From Progne subis subis (lineage: Eukaryota > Chordata > Aves > Passeriformes > Hirundinidae), in the NCBI GenBank assembly GCA_022316685.1, contig JAKJHU010000757.1:1-64000 (forward strand): a DNA stretch of 64,000 nt, given 5' to 3'. The position numbers were made by a program, and so were the translations under genes. The notes under the pieces were generated by a model. It was not told the DNA's origin. It saw only the letters and a program-made list of their open reading frames with translations, and ran no database searches. Below, piece by piece: positions 47,601 to 59,820 of the stretch. Numbering within the stretch: position 1 is the stretch's first letter; every line of letters begins with the position of its first letter.

Positions 47601-50337
47601 GTCTCTTGTTGACTGCTGCCAGCCAAACGGTGAGGGAAGGGGGTGAGGATGTCCGCTGCATGGGTTAGTCAAGTCCCTGCACTGTAGGTGCAGTCATGGG
47701 GCAGGAACTGAGACAGGGCACAAACTGGAGGGCTTATCCCTGGAGGCTTTTGCTGCAAACAATTTGTAGATGCTGTTTCAACCACAGTTGAATAAAGCCA
47801 ATACCATAGGGTGATGGCCCTGGATGGTCCTGCCTCTGCTCACGTTGCTTGCTGAGATAGCAATTGCCAAACAGACAGCTGGGGACAGCTTCCATCCAGA
47901 GCCTGTAAATCCACATCCTGAGCTGCTCCAGCCACATTCTGTCCTTGGATTTCAACAGGTGGAGTCATGTGAAGCAAAGCGATCCAAGTTTTCCATTCCT
48001 GCAAGGTCATGGTGACCACTCTTTCTTCAAAGGAAAGCAACCCATCTGTTCATAGCTGCTTCATGCTGCAGAAGGCAGGTGGTCCCTCTTCTGTCCCTGG
48101 CTTAGCTAACATTTACTTCCATGCCCAGTTTTCTTCCAAAACACATTTTTGTTCTCTAAGATAAATCCTGAGACAAGCATCAAGCAAATCTGTTGCTATG
48201 CTCTGTGTCTGGCCCTGGAGCTTCTCCCTGGGCCACTTCCCTGCTGCTGGAAGGAGCACATGTCCTTTGGTTCTCCAGCCTCCAACCCTTTTCCTGCCTT
48301 GGTACAGACAGTGGTGCTGGGCTGGGGCCCAGGTGAGAAGTTAGAGGTGTGCCTGCTGCCCGTAATCACACAGCAGAGGTTAAGAGCAAGGCTGTGGCAG
48401 TGACATACCTTGGCCGCAGTGTGGGCTCCACATGGCTCTTTCGAGTTTGGATGCCCAGCATGGATGGACAGTGGGAAAAAGGTGGCATTGGTTAGCTGAA
48501 GCAAAGAAATTTTGTTCCGAGTCAGTGGGGAGAAGTGTCTAACTTGACCTAAAGTGAGAAAGGAAGATAAGAAGCAGCCAAGGAAGCTAAATATTACCTA
48601 CAAACTCAATAATCTACCCTTTAATTTTTTTTTGGCAATTTATTTACCAATGCAAGGTGTTATTTTGTCTTTCTTTAACCTAGCTCTTGGCCTTAAGTGA
48701 CCCAACCTGCAGCAAGGCTCTCTCCCATATAACTACACAGCATGCTTGAAAAGCTGGCAAAAACATTTTGTTCCCCCGGGCTTCCTGAGCTTTCTGGTGA
48801 TGTTGCTGCTTGACAGCAAGGCATATGATGGGGAAGCAGGAGAAATGTCTCCCAGTGACGAGTGATGAATAGGGAAATTCCTCCTGTAAATGAGTCTACT
48901 CATCTACTAGCTGGCACCAGGGACTAGGAGAGAGACATCGCAAGGGCCCCCCATCAAGGGTGTGATGTGGCCTGTCTGCCCCTCTCACCCGGCCATGGGT
49001 CCAGCTCTGCTTCCTGCAGCAGCTCCTGCAGTCCTGCTCCACTGCCCCTGTGCCTCCCACACCTGTGGAACATGGAGATGACCACCTCCCCTCTGCTCTC
49101 TCATGCTCCCTGCTCCATCAGAAGTCTCAGAGAAGCATGATGCTCTGTGGGGTGCCCCACCTTGTCTTGTCATGCACTGTCTGCTGTGTCGTGCGTTGGA
49201 AGCACTCCCTAGTTTTAATTAAGGCTTTGAGGACCCAAGTCAGGCAGAAAGAAGAGAAAATGCTAAGAACAGCTAATTTCTTAAGCTGCCCTCTGGCACC
49301 TTTTGAAACTTACCTCATGTAGCAAATTAAAAATGCTAATAGATGGCCAATAAAAAACCCCCAAACCCTTTCTTGTCTGTAATTTCAGTGAGATGAGTGG
49401 TTCTGCGCATCAATTAGTGGTGGGAAATGAGATTTTCTCCACTGGGGAAGGGCCGAGGTGAACACACAAACTCATAGGCTGGCTTCTGAAAGGGTTGAGT
49501 CCCCTGAATATCTTCAGCAAAGGCACATGGGGCCATGCTGAGCTGCCCCTCTCACTTCTATAATTCTTACAGGCTTATTACTCCTCATTACCTTTTGTCT
49601 CCAGGCAGACTGTAAGTCTGGACACTCAAATGGAACAAGCACCACCCCTTGTTTTTCAGAAGGCTCGATCTCATCTGGATACTGCTTTTACAGCAGTAAT
49701 TAACATGAAATTACAACAGGCACTACCCTTGTACTGCTTGAAGTTGTCTTTGCAGAGATGCTATCTATTACAGCCCCAACTGCTTGCCAACAGCACCCGT
49801 GGCTGCAGCAATCTCAGCTTGTTCTCAGCTGGGATCACAGCAGCTCTAAGAGTTTAGAGAGCATATGGTCCCTGAAGACCTTGAAGATGCTAGGCACAAG
49901 ACATGGGAAAACCTGCCTTCTCCCCCCTCCACCCTCTGCCACTACAGGGTTTCAAATTGAAAATATATATACCCTTTCCTTCTTCCAGTCAGAGGTTTAA
50001 GTACCAGGCTCCTGATAGCTAAACAAGCACTGTACTAGCCAAGACCAGAGAGTTTTGGAAGAAGGATGGATATTGATGGATACTGAATAGTTTATCCAAA
50101 GCAGGACAGCCACCAGAATTGAAATGGTAGTGGACACCAGCTGAAAACCCTGTCTCATGTGTATCTGCACAGGACACAAGTGAATCAGAGGAGAGACAGA
50201 ACTAGGATTTGCCACTCTCAGTAGAGTGCCCAAACATCAGGATGACTGGAAAGCATATGAAAAAAGTCTGCAGTGCTTTGGATCTTCCATGCTATGAATA
50301 GATACTCTGTGATTGCCCCTTGGGCAAAAACAGGGAC
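44635..50337. other. Long unique non-coding stretch
   Basis: No gene recognised over about 5.7 kb. The - strand frame 44602-45363 (253 codons) is the longest open frame in the window, but it ends inside the LTR, has no recognisable domain and has no splice or transcript support. An A-rich patch spans about 46620-46720. The small open frames elsewhere alternate strands as expected by chance. Confidence 0.45.
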
Positions 50338-50713
50338 TTTGGCCTGGAAATGACAAGGCTCCAAGAGACCTTAAAGCACCTTCCTGTAGCCAAACAGGCT
50401 ACAAGAGAGCTGGAGGGAGACTTTTCATAAGGGCATGTAGTGATAGGACAGGGGAATGGCTATAAACTGACCAAGGACAGGTTTAAATTGTACATTAGGA
50501 AGAAATTCCTTACTGTGAGATAATGAGACACTGGCACAAGTTGCCCTGAGAAGTCGTGGATACCCCATCCCTGGAAATATTAAAAGTCAGGTTGGATGGG
50601 CCTTTGAGCAACCTGATTTAGTAGATGTCCCTGCCCATGGCAGGGGGTTGGAACAAGATGATCTTTAAGGTCCCTGCCAATTCAAACCACTCTATGATTC
50701 TGTGATTCTGTGA
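50338..50713 (+). mobile_element. CR1 LINE 3' end, best-preserved copy, sense
   Basis: The copy reads continuously through CR1 landmarks: 'ggcatgtagtgataggacag', 'aggaagaaattccttactgt', 'ccccatccctggaaat', 'caggttggatgggcctttga', the 'gtccctgcccatggcagg' to 'gggttggaacaagatgatc' region and 'tttaaggtccctgcc'. It finishes in the CR1 terminal octamer repeats (ATTCTGTG at about 50697-50712, then A). It contains the last part of ORF2 and the 3' untranslated region and is 5'-truncated at about 375 bp. The intact terminal repeats mark the true 3' insertion boundary at 50713. It is the least diverged of the CR1 copies here, but it is non-functional. Confidence 0.95.
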
Positions 50714-53647
50714 CCATGCTCTTTCTACTGAACAGCATGAGCTTATTCCCCTCTTGCACCAATCTTTACACCCTTTCATTGCCATCTCCCATTCATCTTT
50801 TTCCAGAAATACCTGCCTGTGATCTACATTTTCAAGGCCTTGGCCCAAGACAAGCACTCCGTTAAATATACTCTCCCAGCACATTGATTTTACAGGTCAG
50901 CTGGAACATCTGGGAGGTAAAAAGTCCAGGGAGCTTGAAGGAGGTCATGAGCAGCATCACAGTCACACAATTTGGCCTATATCCAGTGCCTCTGCACTTA
51001 AAAGCTTTCAGCCAACTAAAAGCAGTCTTGGAGTACCAAGAAGGTCTGAATAATAACTCTTGAGCATAGTTAATGAAACTTCTGGTTTTGACGTATTTCA
51101 GCCACATCATGTCTCCCTTCCGCTTCTGCCCTCCAGTTGCTGCACTGGAGCAGATAGGAAGGAGTGAGACAATTGTAAGCAGAGACTTCTACTTTTCTTG
51201 TGGAATTGTCTTGACTATTGACTTCCTCAAGGGCCACATGAGTTTGATGCACAGTAGGCCCAGCCAAATGAGCATTGACACCTTTGTAATTACACTGGGC
51301 AAGGAAAGCTTGGTAAGAGGGCAGGTAGGTTCCCCATGCTCCATGACCTCATCCTTCCACAGCCACAGCAGAAGGATAGGGAGCAGGGAGACAAGGCAGC
51401 ACTGGAGAAGGGGAGGAGCAGTTTCCACCTAGAGTTTTGAGCTCAGTTTTCACACACCAGGTTCATCATGGGGTTCCAAGGCTGTTGTGGTCAGGGAGCT
51501 TCTCTTGTTCCCTCTGTGAGGCAAAGTTAACAGAAGTTAACTGTCCCAGCTGGGCGCAGGCAGATTCTCAGCCACCAGTCCCCAGGACACAGTGAAGGAA
51601 AGGATGAAGCTGTACAGATTACAGGTGTTGAGTATTTCCTCCCCTCATTGCCAAAACATAGGACCAATTTCTCTATACCTGAAAACCCCACATGCTCAGT
51701 GCAGCGCAGCAAACACAGCCCAAAGGCAGGTCTCCACGAGAGCAAGGCCAGCTTCCACGACTGGGGTGATGCTAGAGGGGGTTTCTCACTGCTATTTTGC
51801 AACTCTTTGGCAAACGTGCTTCAGGATCACCTGTAGCTCCTTTACACTCGCGGGCACACAGCAAAGAAAGAAGGGCAGGTCTGTAGCTCCAGCTGTGCTC
51901 AGTTGAACAGAGAGAGAAAAAACAGCACAAGTTTGCAGGACCTTGGTGATCTACATGTCAGCAGATCAGGATGGTGATGGCATTTGCCATCCCCGAGGAG
52001 AAGTTTCATGCGCAGTTTCTCAGTGGACGGTTGGAAATTTTCTAAAAGCAGTGTTATCATGCTTTTTCAAAGGTTCACCTTCACTTGTGGTGGGACAAAG
52101 TGCAGGATTTGTGTCCAGGTTTTGGGTGTCTAGATACTTGCCATATTTCAGACTACTTACAGATAGAGACTGTCTCAGGAGAGGTTGATTTTAATTTCTA
52201 GATGTTCAGATTTTCTTCTGTCATTTCTCTAAAATCTACACAATGACACAGGTGTTGCAGCCACAAGGACCAATTTGCTTAAGTAGGATACATTTCTATG
52301 GTGCTAATCATGCTTGCCCTATCCTGTGCTGCAGGTCACTGTCTAAAACCTGTTGAGAAGTCTGTCTCTCCATGATTCCCCACTGGGAGTTGGTTGCTCT
52401 GTAAGCTAGCTGGGCTATCAGCAGATGCAGCTGAAACCCCTTGGACCAGGGGCTATGAAGGAGAAGACCCTGCTGTCCTAAGCACTGTCCATAGGGAGTT
52501 AGAACAAAGATATCCAGGGCTATAAGCTCTTTATCTTACACAAACATTAAATTCAATTTAATACAAAGGGAGGAAAATGAGATTTGTATCTTCCAGATTC
52601 TGCTGGTCTGGGACACAAACTTAATTAGAAAGACTGAAATGTCATCATCTCCTGGAGGAGGGTGAGCATCTTTCTCCAAACCCTGAGCATCTTTGTTGGA
52701 TGCACTCAGTGGCCAAACAAATGTGATCTGCTATTTCTTAAATGGCAGTGTCTCATTGCAAAGAGGGGAGAAATGACCCTGTGGAAAAAGAACAAACCTC
52801 TGCTCCTCCTCTAGTCCATTTAAGGAAAATTATTAACCTGGCATAGCCTTACCTAGATTGTGCATGCTGCAAAGGGGATTCTGGACCTGGCTGTGGTTTT
52901 GAGGCCATGGGAAGAGTTTTAGGCACAGCTTATCCTGGCTGTGCAGCCCCTGGCTGTGCAGCAGCTGCAGGCAAGGCAGAGAGCATATGGAGGAACATGG
53001 GTCTGTGCCTCTTGGTGCCTGCCTCAGCTGTGCAAAGCATGAGCTGAGCAGAGCTGCAGTGACAAGCAGTGAGCTTGTACTACTGGAGGCTGACATCTCC
53101 AAAGGGCCTGTGAATTTTGCAAGTGACCATTTAATCTGGCAGGCGATGAGAAGCCTGACCTTGACAATTTCCTAGTGGAGTGAGTGGTACCCACACCTGC
53201 AGGACATTAGGGCCTGTGGTTCCCAAACTGGGACCTGGCATCTATGGATGAAAAGGAAGTCACAGAAGATGACCTGTGGTTGTCCTTGGGAACTGTACTA
53301 GTCAGTGTTTCTTCCTCAGTGGTACAAAGAGCCTTAAAACATCTTCCCTCTGCCATGGGATTAAAGCCAAGGTCAGACTGTTCTCATGGAACGGCCAGGT
53401 CATGGAGACATATTTGTGCAGTGTTTTGTGTTTTCCATTCCAGCCCTGCTCTGTTCACTGCAGCATCTTTCACAGCTCAGGGAGGATGTGTGCAGGACAG
53501 AGAATCAGGAGGATGGGGAGTGTGAGATGAAAAGCAGAGATAGGGCGGAAAGCAGCTTCCAGGATAGTTGGAGCATGCATTCAGGAGACAGGGGGATGGA
53601 AACAGCCCTGAGACTGGAAGCTTGATTTAAGAATAAGAGTTTTGAAG
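50714..53647. other. Unique non-coding sequence
   Basis: No gene recognised. The short duplication 'tggctgtgcagc' appears twice near 52938-52961. Open frames of up to 119 codons lack recognisable motifs. Confidence 0.45.
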
Positions 53648-53705
53648 GAGAGATGGAGATGGAGATGGAGATAATGGAGAGGGAGAAGGAGAAGGAGAGA
53701 GGGGC
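53648..53705. repeat. Purine-rich GGAGAT / GGAGAA repeat
   Basis: Four GGAGAT-like units followed by GAGAAG-type units, almost entirely purine apart from regularly placed T. It is a short minisatellite-like stretch with no evident function. Confidence 0.85.
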
Positions 53706-55470
53706 CAGTTGGGTTTGTGGAATAGCCTCCAGGTCTTTGAGGCAGTTTATTTTGCCTAAGGCCTCATTTGTGGGTCAAAATATTTGGGGACACATGTATG
53801 GGGAGCAATCAGGCAGTGGTGGTAGGAAATAAACAGGATGGCAGTTCAGGACTTTTCTGGTGATGTTTGATCCTACCTCAGAGAGAGGGAAGAGACTGGA
53901 TTTCTTGGTTGGCCCTGGTGTGCAAAGGCAGAGCCTGTAAGGTGTGGGCTTCCACTCATGGTCCAGCTGTGCCACAGCTTTGCAGGGTTGACCCTTGTGG
54001 CAGACAGCTGGACCTCCAAGGGCAACCCTTGAGTGGTTTTGGAGCCCCAAGTTTTTCATACTCTGCCCCCAGGACTGCTATACAGCCACTCAGTGAATCC
54101 CAGGGCAGCGGCAAGAGGCTGGTCAAGAGATGCTTGGGCAGTTATCTTCTCCATGATATTTTCTGAAGGAATTGCAGGATAAAAGGAGGCAAACTCATAC
54201 TGAACAATCTTGGTCTGACTCCTCTCCAGGCCACTCTCGGACACATCCTTAGAGATGAGAGATCCTAATCTGCCTTGATGACAATCCAAAGCCCAAGTCT
54301 TGGTCTCCAGTCAGTTTGGAAAGAAAGTGATCACAGGTCTGTGCCAAAGCAAGGACACAGTCTAGGCATGCACATGAGACAAGAAGTTCTCTCCGGGTGG
54401 GTATCAGTCTGACCAACACAGACAAGTTTCTTCCAGGGTAGGCTGAGGAGTACCTTGAGTGTTGTAACCTAACTAGGACGGATCCTATGCTCAACAGCAA
54501 TGGTCTCCCTGCCCCAGTGTGGCCCAAAAAGCACACATTCCATTCAGCTGAACCCCATTAAACCATCAATTTCTCACTTTCCCCTCAATTACAGAGATCA
54601 ATGACCCCTTAACTCTGCTCTCCTCCATACATTTCCTGCTTCTTCCAAATGTGGAGCAGTTAATTGCAGTTCACTGCTCATCCTAATGTTTCCTCTCTCG
54701 CTCACTTTCTCTCTCTGCTGTAATTTGCTGACATTTCCTAAGCACGTTTAGGCTATGTTGGCAGCTGGATTCTGCGATAAGATTTTTTGACATCTAGTGA
54801 TTGTCGGTCGATAACATTTCTATCCCATAATGAACAGAGGAGGGGAACAGGGAAGGGAAGTGCAGACAAGGAGTGATCTTCAACAGTTAGGAGATGAGAT
54901 CATTATCTCTTGGAAATATGGGAAAGGCAGAAGTGAGAGCAGAGAGGTGACACAGTCATCACAGCTGAGAACAACCTCATAATCACCTTTCACAGGTGTC
55001 CCAGGGTGCTCTCTGCTTCCCCAGATCCAACCTTGGGATGTCTCAGAGAGGGAGTCCAGTCACAGATCTCCTTGCAGGGGATGTGGCCAGGGAGAGGGAA
55101 GTACAGGTCTTGCTTTCCCTCCAGCTGGAGTTATTGCTCCTGGCTCTGGCTGTGTGCTCCTGAGTGCTAGTGGGCAGCCAGCACACCTCTGGGGTCGCCA
55201 GAGCTGTGGGATCACATCTCCCTCTGTCTTTCTTTCTCTTTCAGCTGATCTAAGACCATGTCTGCACTTAAAGACTTGTGCCTGCAAAATCCAGACTGAC
55301 TGGTGAGCTGGGTGAAGGCTGAGGAAACAGGGTGCCAAGCTCCTCGTTTCTAGGAAACATACGAAGGAATCAAGGATGCTCAAAGTCAGGATTTGTGCCT
55401 TGGGTTATCAAGACCCAGCTGTGTTTGATCAGAGATGATAAGGCTTCAGAGTCTTCCACTATCAAAGAGC
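53706..55470. other. Unique non-coding sequence
   Basis: No gene or repeat recognised. A pyrimidine-rich patch lies near 54700-54722. Confidence 0.45.
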
Positions 55471-55760
55471 CACAGAATCACAGAATTGTAGAATAGTTTC
55501 TGTCAGAAGGAACCTTCTGAAGGCCATCTACTCCAACTGCCCAGCAGTGAGCAGGTTGTTCAGGGCCCTGTCCAGCCTGACCTTGAATGTTTCCAGGGAC
55601 GGGGCATCCACTACCTCTCTGGTAAACCTGGGACCCTGTTCTACCACCATGACTGTAAAAAAACTTCTTTTCTATACCTAATCTAAATCCACCTTTCTTA
55701 AGTATGAAACGAATTAAAGCATTATCCCTTGTCCTTTCACACTGTGTGAGGCAGACTTGC
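55471..55760 (-). mobile_element. CR1 LINE 3' end, antisense
   Basis: It begins with the antisense terminal repeats ('cacagaatcacagaattgta'), then runs through 'gtcagaaggaaccttctgaa', 'ggccatctactccaactgcc', 'tccagcctgaccttgaatgt', 'ttccagggacggggcatcc', 'actgtaaaaaaacttcttt' and 'cccttgtcctttcacac'. These are the complement of the CR1 3' untranslated region and end of ORF2. It is about 290 bp, 5'-truncated and moderately diverged. The 3' boundary at 55471 is reliable because of the terminal octamers, and the other boundary is approximate. Confidence 0.93.
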
Positions 55761-56105
55761 TGCTTGGGGGTTGGCTTGGGCCTCTGTTTAAACTCAGGCT
55801 GAATGCACCTAGATACAAAATGCTGTGTCTGGTGAAGAGTCCCAGTAATTTCACACAAATACTGTTGTGTGGGCTGAGACCATGGATGAGGGGTTGTGTT
55901 CTGGCTGTGACACAGGCACTGCGTGTGGATTTGGCATAAGGTCTGTCTTAGTCTTTCTTTTGTCTCCCAGACCGCGAAGTGTTTCCTAGTCACGGAGTTC
56001 TTCTGGGCAAGAGCTGCCTATTCCCTGGCTGCCTGGCATGATGGAGGGATGATTTGCTGGGGAAGCACAACTACAGTCTTGTCCTGCTGTGCTTGTTTGA
56101 GGTGG
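55761..56105. other. Short unique stretch between CR1 and LTR
   Basis: About 345 bp of unrecognised sequence lying between the truncated end of the antisense CR1 and the LTR. No gene or repeat is recognised. Confidence 0.5.
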
Positions 56106-56852
56106 TGTTGGGGGTTAGGTTTGGTTTTGGGTTTTGGTTTTTTTTCTTTCCCTATAGAATTTTTCCCCCCCATAAGTTGCTAAGAGACTAAATACTGATG
56201 CTTAGAGGGTGCTTGACCCACACAAAAGAAGTGATGAGGGTGGTGGAAGATCACTTAAGTTTGGGGGACGAAAAGGCTTGGGGGCCCCGGGAGCTGAGTG
56301 TGTTCTCTTCCTGCACTTACGGTTGGGCGACTGCTAGCTACATGGACTCCACTGTTAACGGAGGGTCCGGTCCTGGGAATTCTGTCATCTGTTGGAGCGC
56401 CCAGGAGTTCAGAGCTCTTTGCCTGCCCTGCTGGATGTGGGTCAGCCCGGGTCCAGCCACTGCGGCTTCTCCAGCACTGCTCACTTCGCCCGCCGGGACA
56501 CCCCCTGCCTGCCGGGACACCCCACCGTTTCCAGCCATCAGCCCCGAGTTTCCACCGTTTCTGCTTGGTGCTCTCGGGATCCCCAGAGATCAGACTGCTC
56601 GGGACTTGTGAGACAAAGCACCTCGGGGTTCTTGGTTCTGTTTATTATTATTTTTATTGCTGTAGTTGTTGTTGTTTGTTTGTCCTGTTATATTTACTAA
56701 TAAAGAACTGTTATTCTTTTCCCCATAGCTCTGACTGAAAAGCCTCTTTAATCTTTTAAATTATAATAACTTGGAGGGAAGGGATTGGAATTCCCCATTC
56801 CTAGAGAGGACCTGCCTCTCCCTAGCAGATACCTGTCTTTCAAACCAAGACA
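56106..56852 (+). mobile_element. Solo LTR of an avian endogenous retrovirus (probably ERVL class)
   Basis: The proposed ends are TGTTGGGG at 56106 and CCAAGACA at 56852 (747 bp), giving TG...CA termini. Features typical of a large avian LTR family are the T/G-rich start with GGTTTTGG repeats, the 'ccataagttgctaagagact' stretch near 56172, a CpG-rich middle (about 56280-56600), AATAAA at 56699-56704, the 'tttaaattataataacttgg' segment near 56754 and the closing 'acctgtctttcaaaccaaga' segment. The flanks ggtgg (left) and tgtgg (right) match at four of five positions, so a 5-bp target duplication is possible but not proven. No viral coding region adjoins it. I associate the family with passerines, but a repeat-library search is needed to name it. 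Confidence 0.82.
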
Positions 56853-58803
56853 TGTGGACTCTCCTGGCTGCTGTCAGGTGAGCCTCACTATGGTCATCCT
56901 TATCACCCACCCCTTGACAGTGCCTCTGACTCTCCTGGCTGCAGAGAGGTCTAAAAGCAATGGCACATCTTCTTAAGGAGCCACACTGAAATGTTGGTGG
57001 GGTAAGGCTGGACCTGAGTTTCTTTTACTGCCTGCCATTCTTCTCATCCCTGGAGTCTAAAGGGTGCTTAAGCTCTGCCTCTGCCCATGCCCAGCCCACC
57101 CCAAATTTATACCAAAGGTCCAAAGGACAGACGTTGAGGGACAGAACCGCCCTCCTCCTCCCAAATCTTCCCACTACCACTTCCCACTAGTGAAAATTTT
57201 GGAGAGAAACACAAGAGACAAGGCACATATGGCCATAGCCTCCCCATTCCCACACCTCTCGAGATGGTATCTTTACCCTTAATAGCTCTTGATGGGATTT
57301 TTTTTTCTTTTATTCATGGTGCTCACTCACTTTTGGAAACAGATGAAACTCTTGTCATCTACAAGATCTGCTGGCAACAAGCTCCACAATTTGAACAGAA
57401 ACTTGGGGGGGGGAGGTGTAAGCATGGGTGGTAGGAAAGCATCCTTTTGTGTTCATTTTAAGCCCACTGCCTGGTGAATTCCCTGGATGATTGTTCACTC
57501 TTGTGCTGCAAGCAACAGCAAAAAGGAATACTTCATCTGCCACCTTCTTTTAACATGTCAGGCTATTCTCCCATTCAGCTTTTTCTCTGAGCTGCAGAAT
57601 CCATAGTGATTTAGTCACTTTGTGTCTAGAGCTGTTGCGTGCCTCTGATCAGACCTGTCACCTTTCCTTTGCTCAGCTGTTTCCAGCTCTGTTTCTTGTC
57701 TGAGACAGAGGTCAAGGCCGCATCGAAGATGCAGCTTCGCCATGGTTTTTGTGGTTGCACAGGTCCCTTCTCCATTCCTCCCCCAAAAAGGCACAACTTT
57801 CTGTTTGTTTCTTTGGCTGCTAACGAACGGGAGACTGCGACTTTTGTAAAGCTGTCCAGGCCAAACGCCCTTTCAGGAGGATAATAGCTTGTTGTCAGTT
57901 GGATACAGCTGTGTGAGATTCTTTGGATTTTTTCCCACAGGTGCATAATTTTGCATTTGCAGGAGCCACACAGAGCCAGCAAAGCTACAGACTACCCACT
58001 GCAACCACTGTAACTGATTGAGTCATGGTGTAAGCAATAAACTAATTCAGCATAGGGTTCCTGCACCCCAAATCAGGCAGGGCAAGGTGGGGCAGGGCTT
58101 GCTTTAGGTTGTTAAAATATTAATGTGTCTGCTGGTTCCTGACCTGGTTTTAAAGGATGTCTGAAGACACTCTCCTCAACCCTGTTGCTATCTCTCCCGG
58201 AAGACACAAAGCCTCTGCTTCTTCGGCACACCCTTTCTTCTTCTTCCACCCACTGCTCTTAATTCGGTCCCTCATTTATTGGATCAAGGAAAGAGGAGCA
58301 TCCCCTATGTTCTTACCAATCCATCCAGATAAAACTAATGGGATTTCAGGCTGACAGGACTCAGAAAAGACTATTTTATCTGACTGAGAAACATAACCAC
58401 ATGCCTCAGACTAATGGAGAATTACCTGTTGAGAGCCAGAAATAAAGGAGAGTAGCTGCCGGATGCTCTGTTTGATTGTTAATATCATCCAACTTTTAAA
58501 ACTCCTTAGTTATCAGATTTTGCAGATCAGCTTAAAAAAGAATTGCAAGACCTAAAAAAACGGGAAGCATTTGCTCTTTGCTATATTAGGAATGCATCGC
58601 CCAGCTTTTCTCCACAACTGACAGCAAAGACTGTGCTCCAGAAACTGAAAAAAAAAAAAAAACCCAAGCTGAAATTCCCTGGAAATAGCTCATTTCCACC
58701 ACAGGGAAGGGCATAAAAAATTAACACCACCAGATAAAATCACTAAATGTGAACTGTGGATTGTCTTTTCATCTCTACCCTTAGCAGAATAACGAGGGGA
58801 GAG

Positions 58804-58838
58804 GGAAGTAACACCCGAGGAAGTAACACCCGAGGAAG
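58804..58838. repeat. Tandem 15-bp repeat, about 2.3 copies
   Basis: The unit 'ggaagtaacacccga' occurs twice perfectly (58804-58833) and is followed by the first bases of a third copy. It is a minor slippage repeat with no evident function. Confidence 0.92.
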
Positions 58839-59800
58839 GATTTTCTTGGAGATGCTTGTGATGAGGGTGCCCCAGGAATAGGACATCTGATTTTTGTGTC
58901 CTCCTCAGATGGGAAAAGGAGCTCAAAGACACTTCTCCACAGTCCTCCCAGCAGAGGGAACTATCGGTCCTTGCTGGAGGCAGGTCACTTGGAAGCTGGG
59001 AGGTTTTGCAGAGCTTCAGAACAGGCGTGCAGGGCTAGCTGCAGTTTAGATGAAGGGGCCACAGGCTGCTGCTGCTACATGCGCTGAGATGGCAGGATAT
59101 GTTTGCAAGCCCACGTGGCTGTTCCATCCTCTGAATCAGACTCGATGCAGCAAAGGCTAAGCCTATACTGGTCTTGGGTAGAGTTATGGTAGCTCCTGCT
59201 GCCACTCTTAGTCACCTCCTGCACCAAGATGTTTTTGTTCTCTCTACACATACATGCTTTTCCTGTAGAAAAGTAAGGGGAAATGGATGCACTGTTTCTC
59301 CTCTTCCACAGCCCCTGTCTGTACTGTACAAACCCTGCTTGGACTTGCCATCCAATGCCCAAATCCCGTGTTAACTCTGTTTACCTCACGACACCCAAGA
59401 GGCATCGTAAGCTGCTGGACTGCTGCACCTATAATATAACCTAATTCTTATTTAAGATGCATCATAAAAGTGCTGAAAGCAAAAATCAACTAAGTAAACC
59501 CCAAAATCTATAATGGAAAAGCTGTGTCTAAGGCAGTAAAGTAAAAAAGCACCATTTTTGCTGTGGCTGGAGTTCTACCTCTTCCCACCTGTGCTGTCTG
59601 TACTGAAAAACAAACTTACCATTTTTCATAGGTCCCCATATCTTATTTAATCTAGGACATTGGTGCACAAAGGGGATAAATTAAAGTTAGCCTAGATAAC
59701 CACAAATTTCCTTTTCCTCACTTTTGCCAGCTTGACCTGAGGAATGTAACTTCCAGACCAGTGTTTATGTGATGCTGCTGCGGCTGTACATGCAGCTGGG

Positions 59801-59820
59801 CACACACACACGCACACACA
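59801..59820. repeat. Short CA microsatellite
   Basis: Ten CA-type dinucleotides with one CG interruption. Length polymorphism is possible. No other significance is seen. Confidence 0.9.

Noticed and set aside
55471..55993. 171-codon frame on the - strand
   Set aside because: Its C-terminal half (55478-55760) is CR1 3' sequence read in the CR1 sense direction, and the rest matches nothing recognisable.
56198..56738. Open frames of 137 and 146 codons inside the LTR
   Set aside because: They lie in the CpG-rich part of a solo LTR. LTRs of this class do not encode proteins here, and the frames have no recognisable domain.
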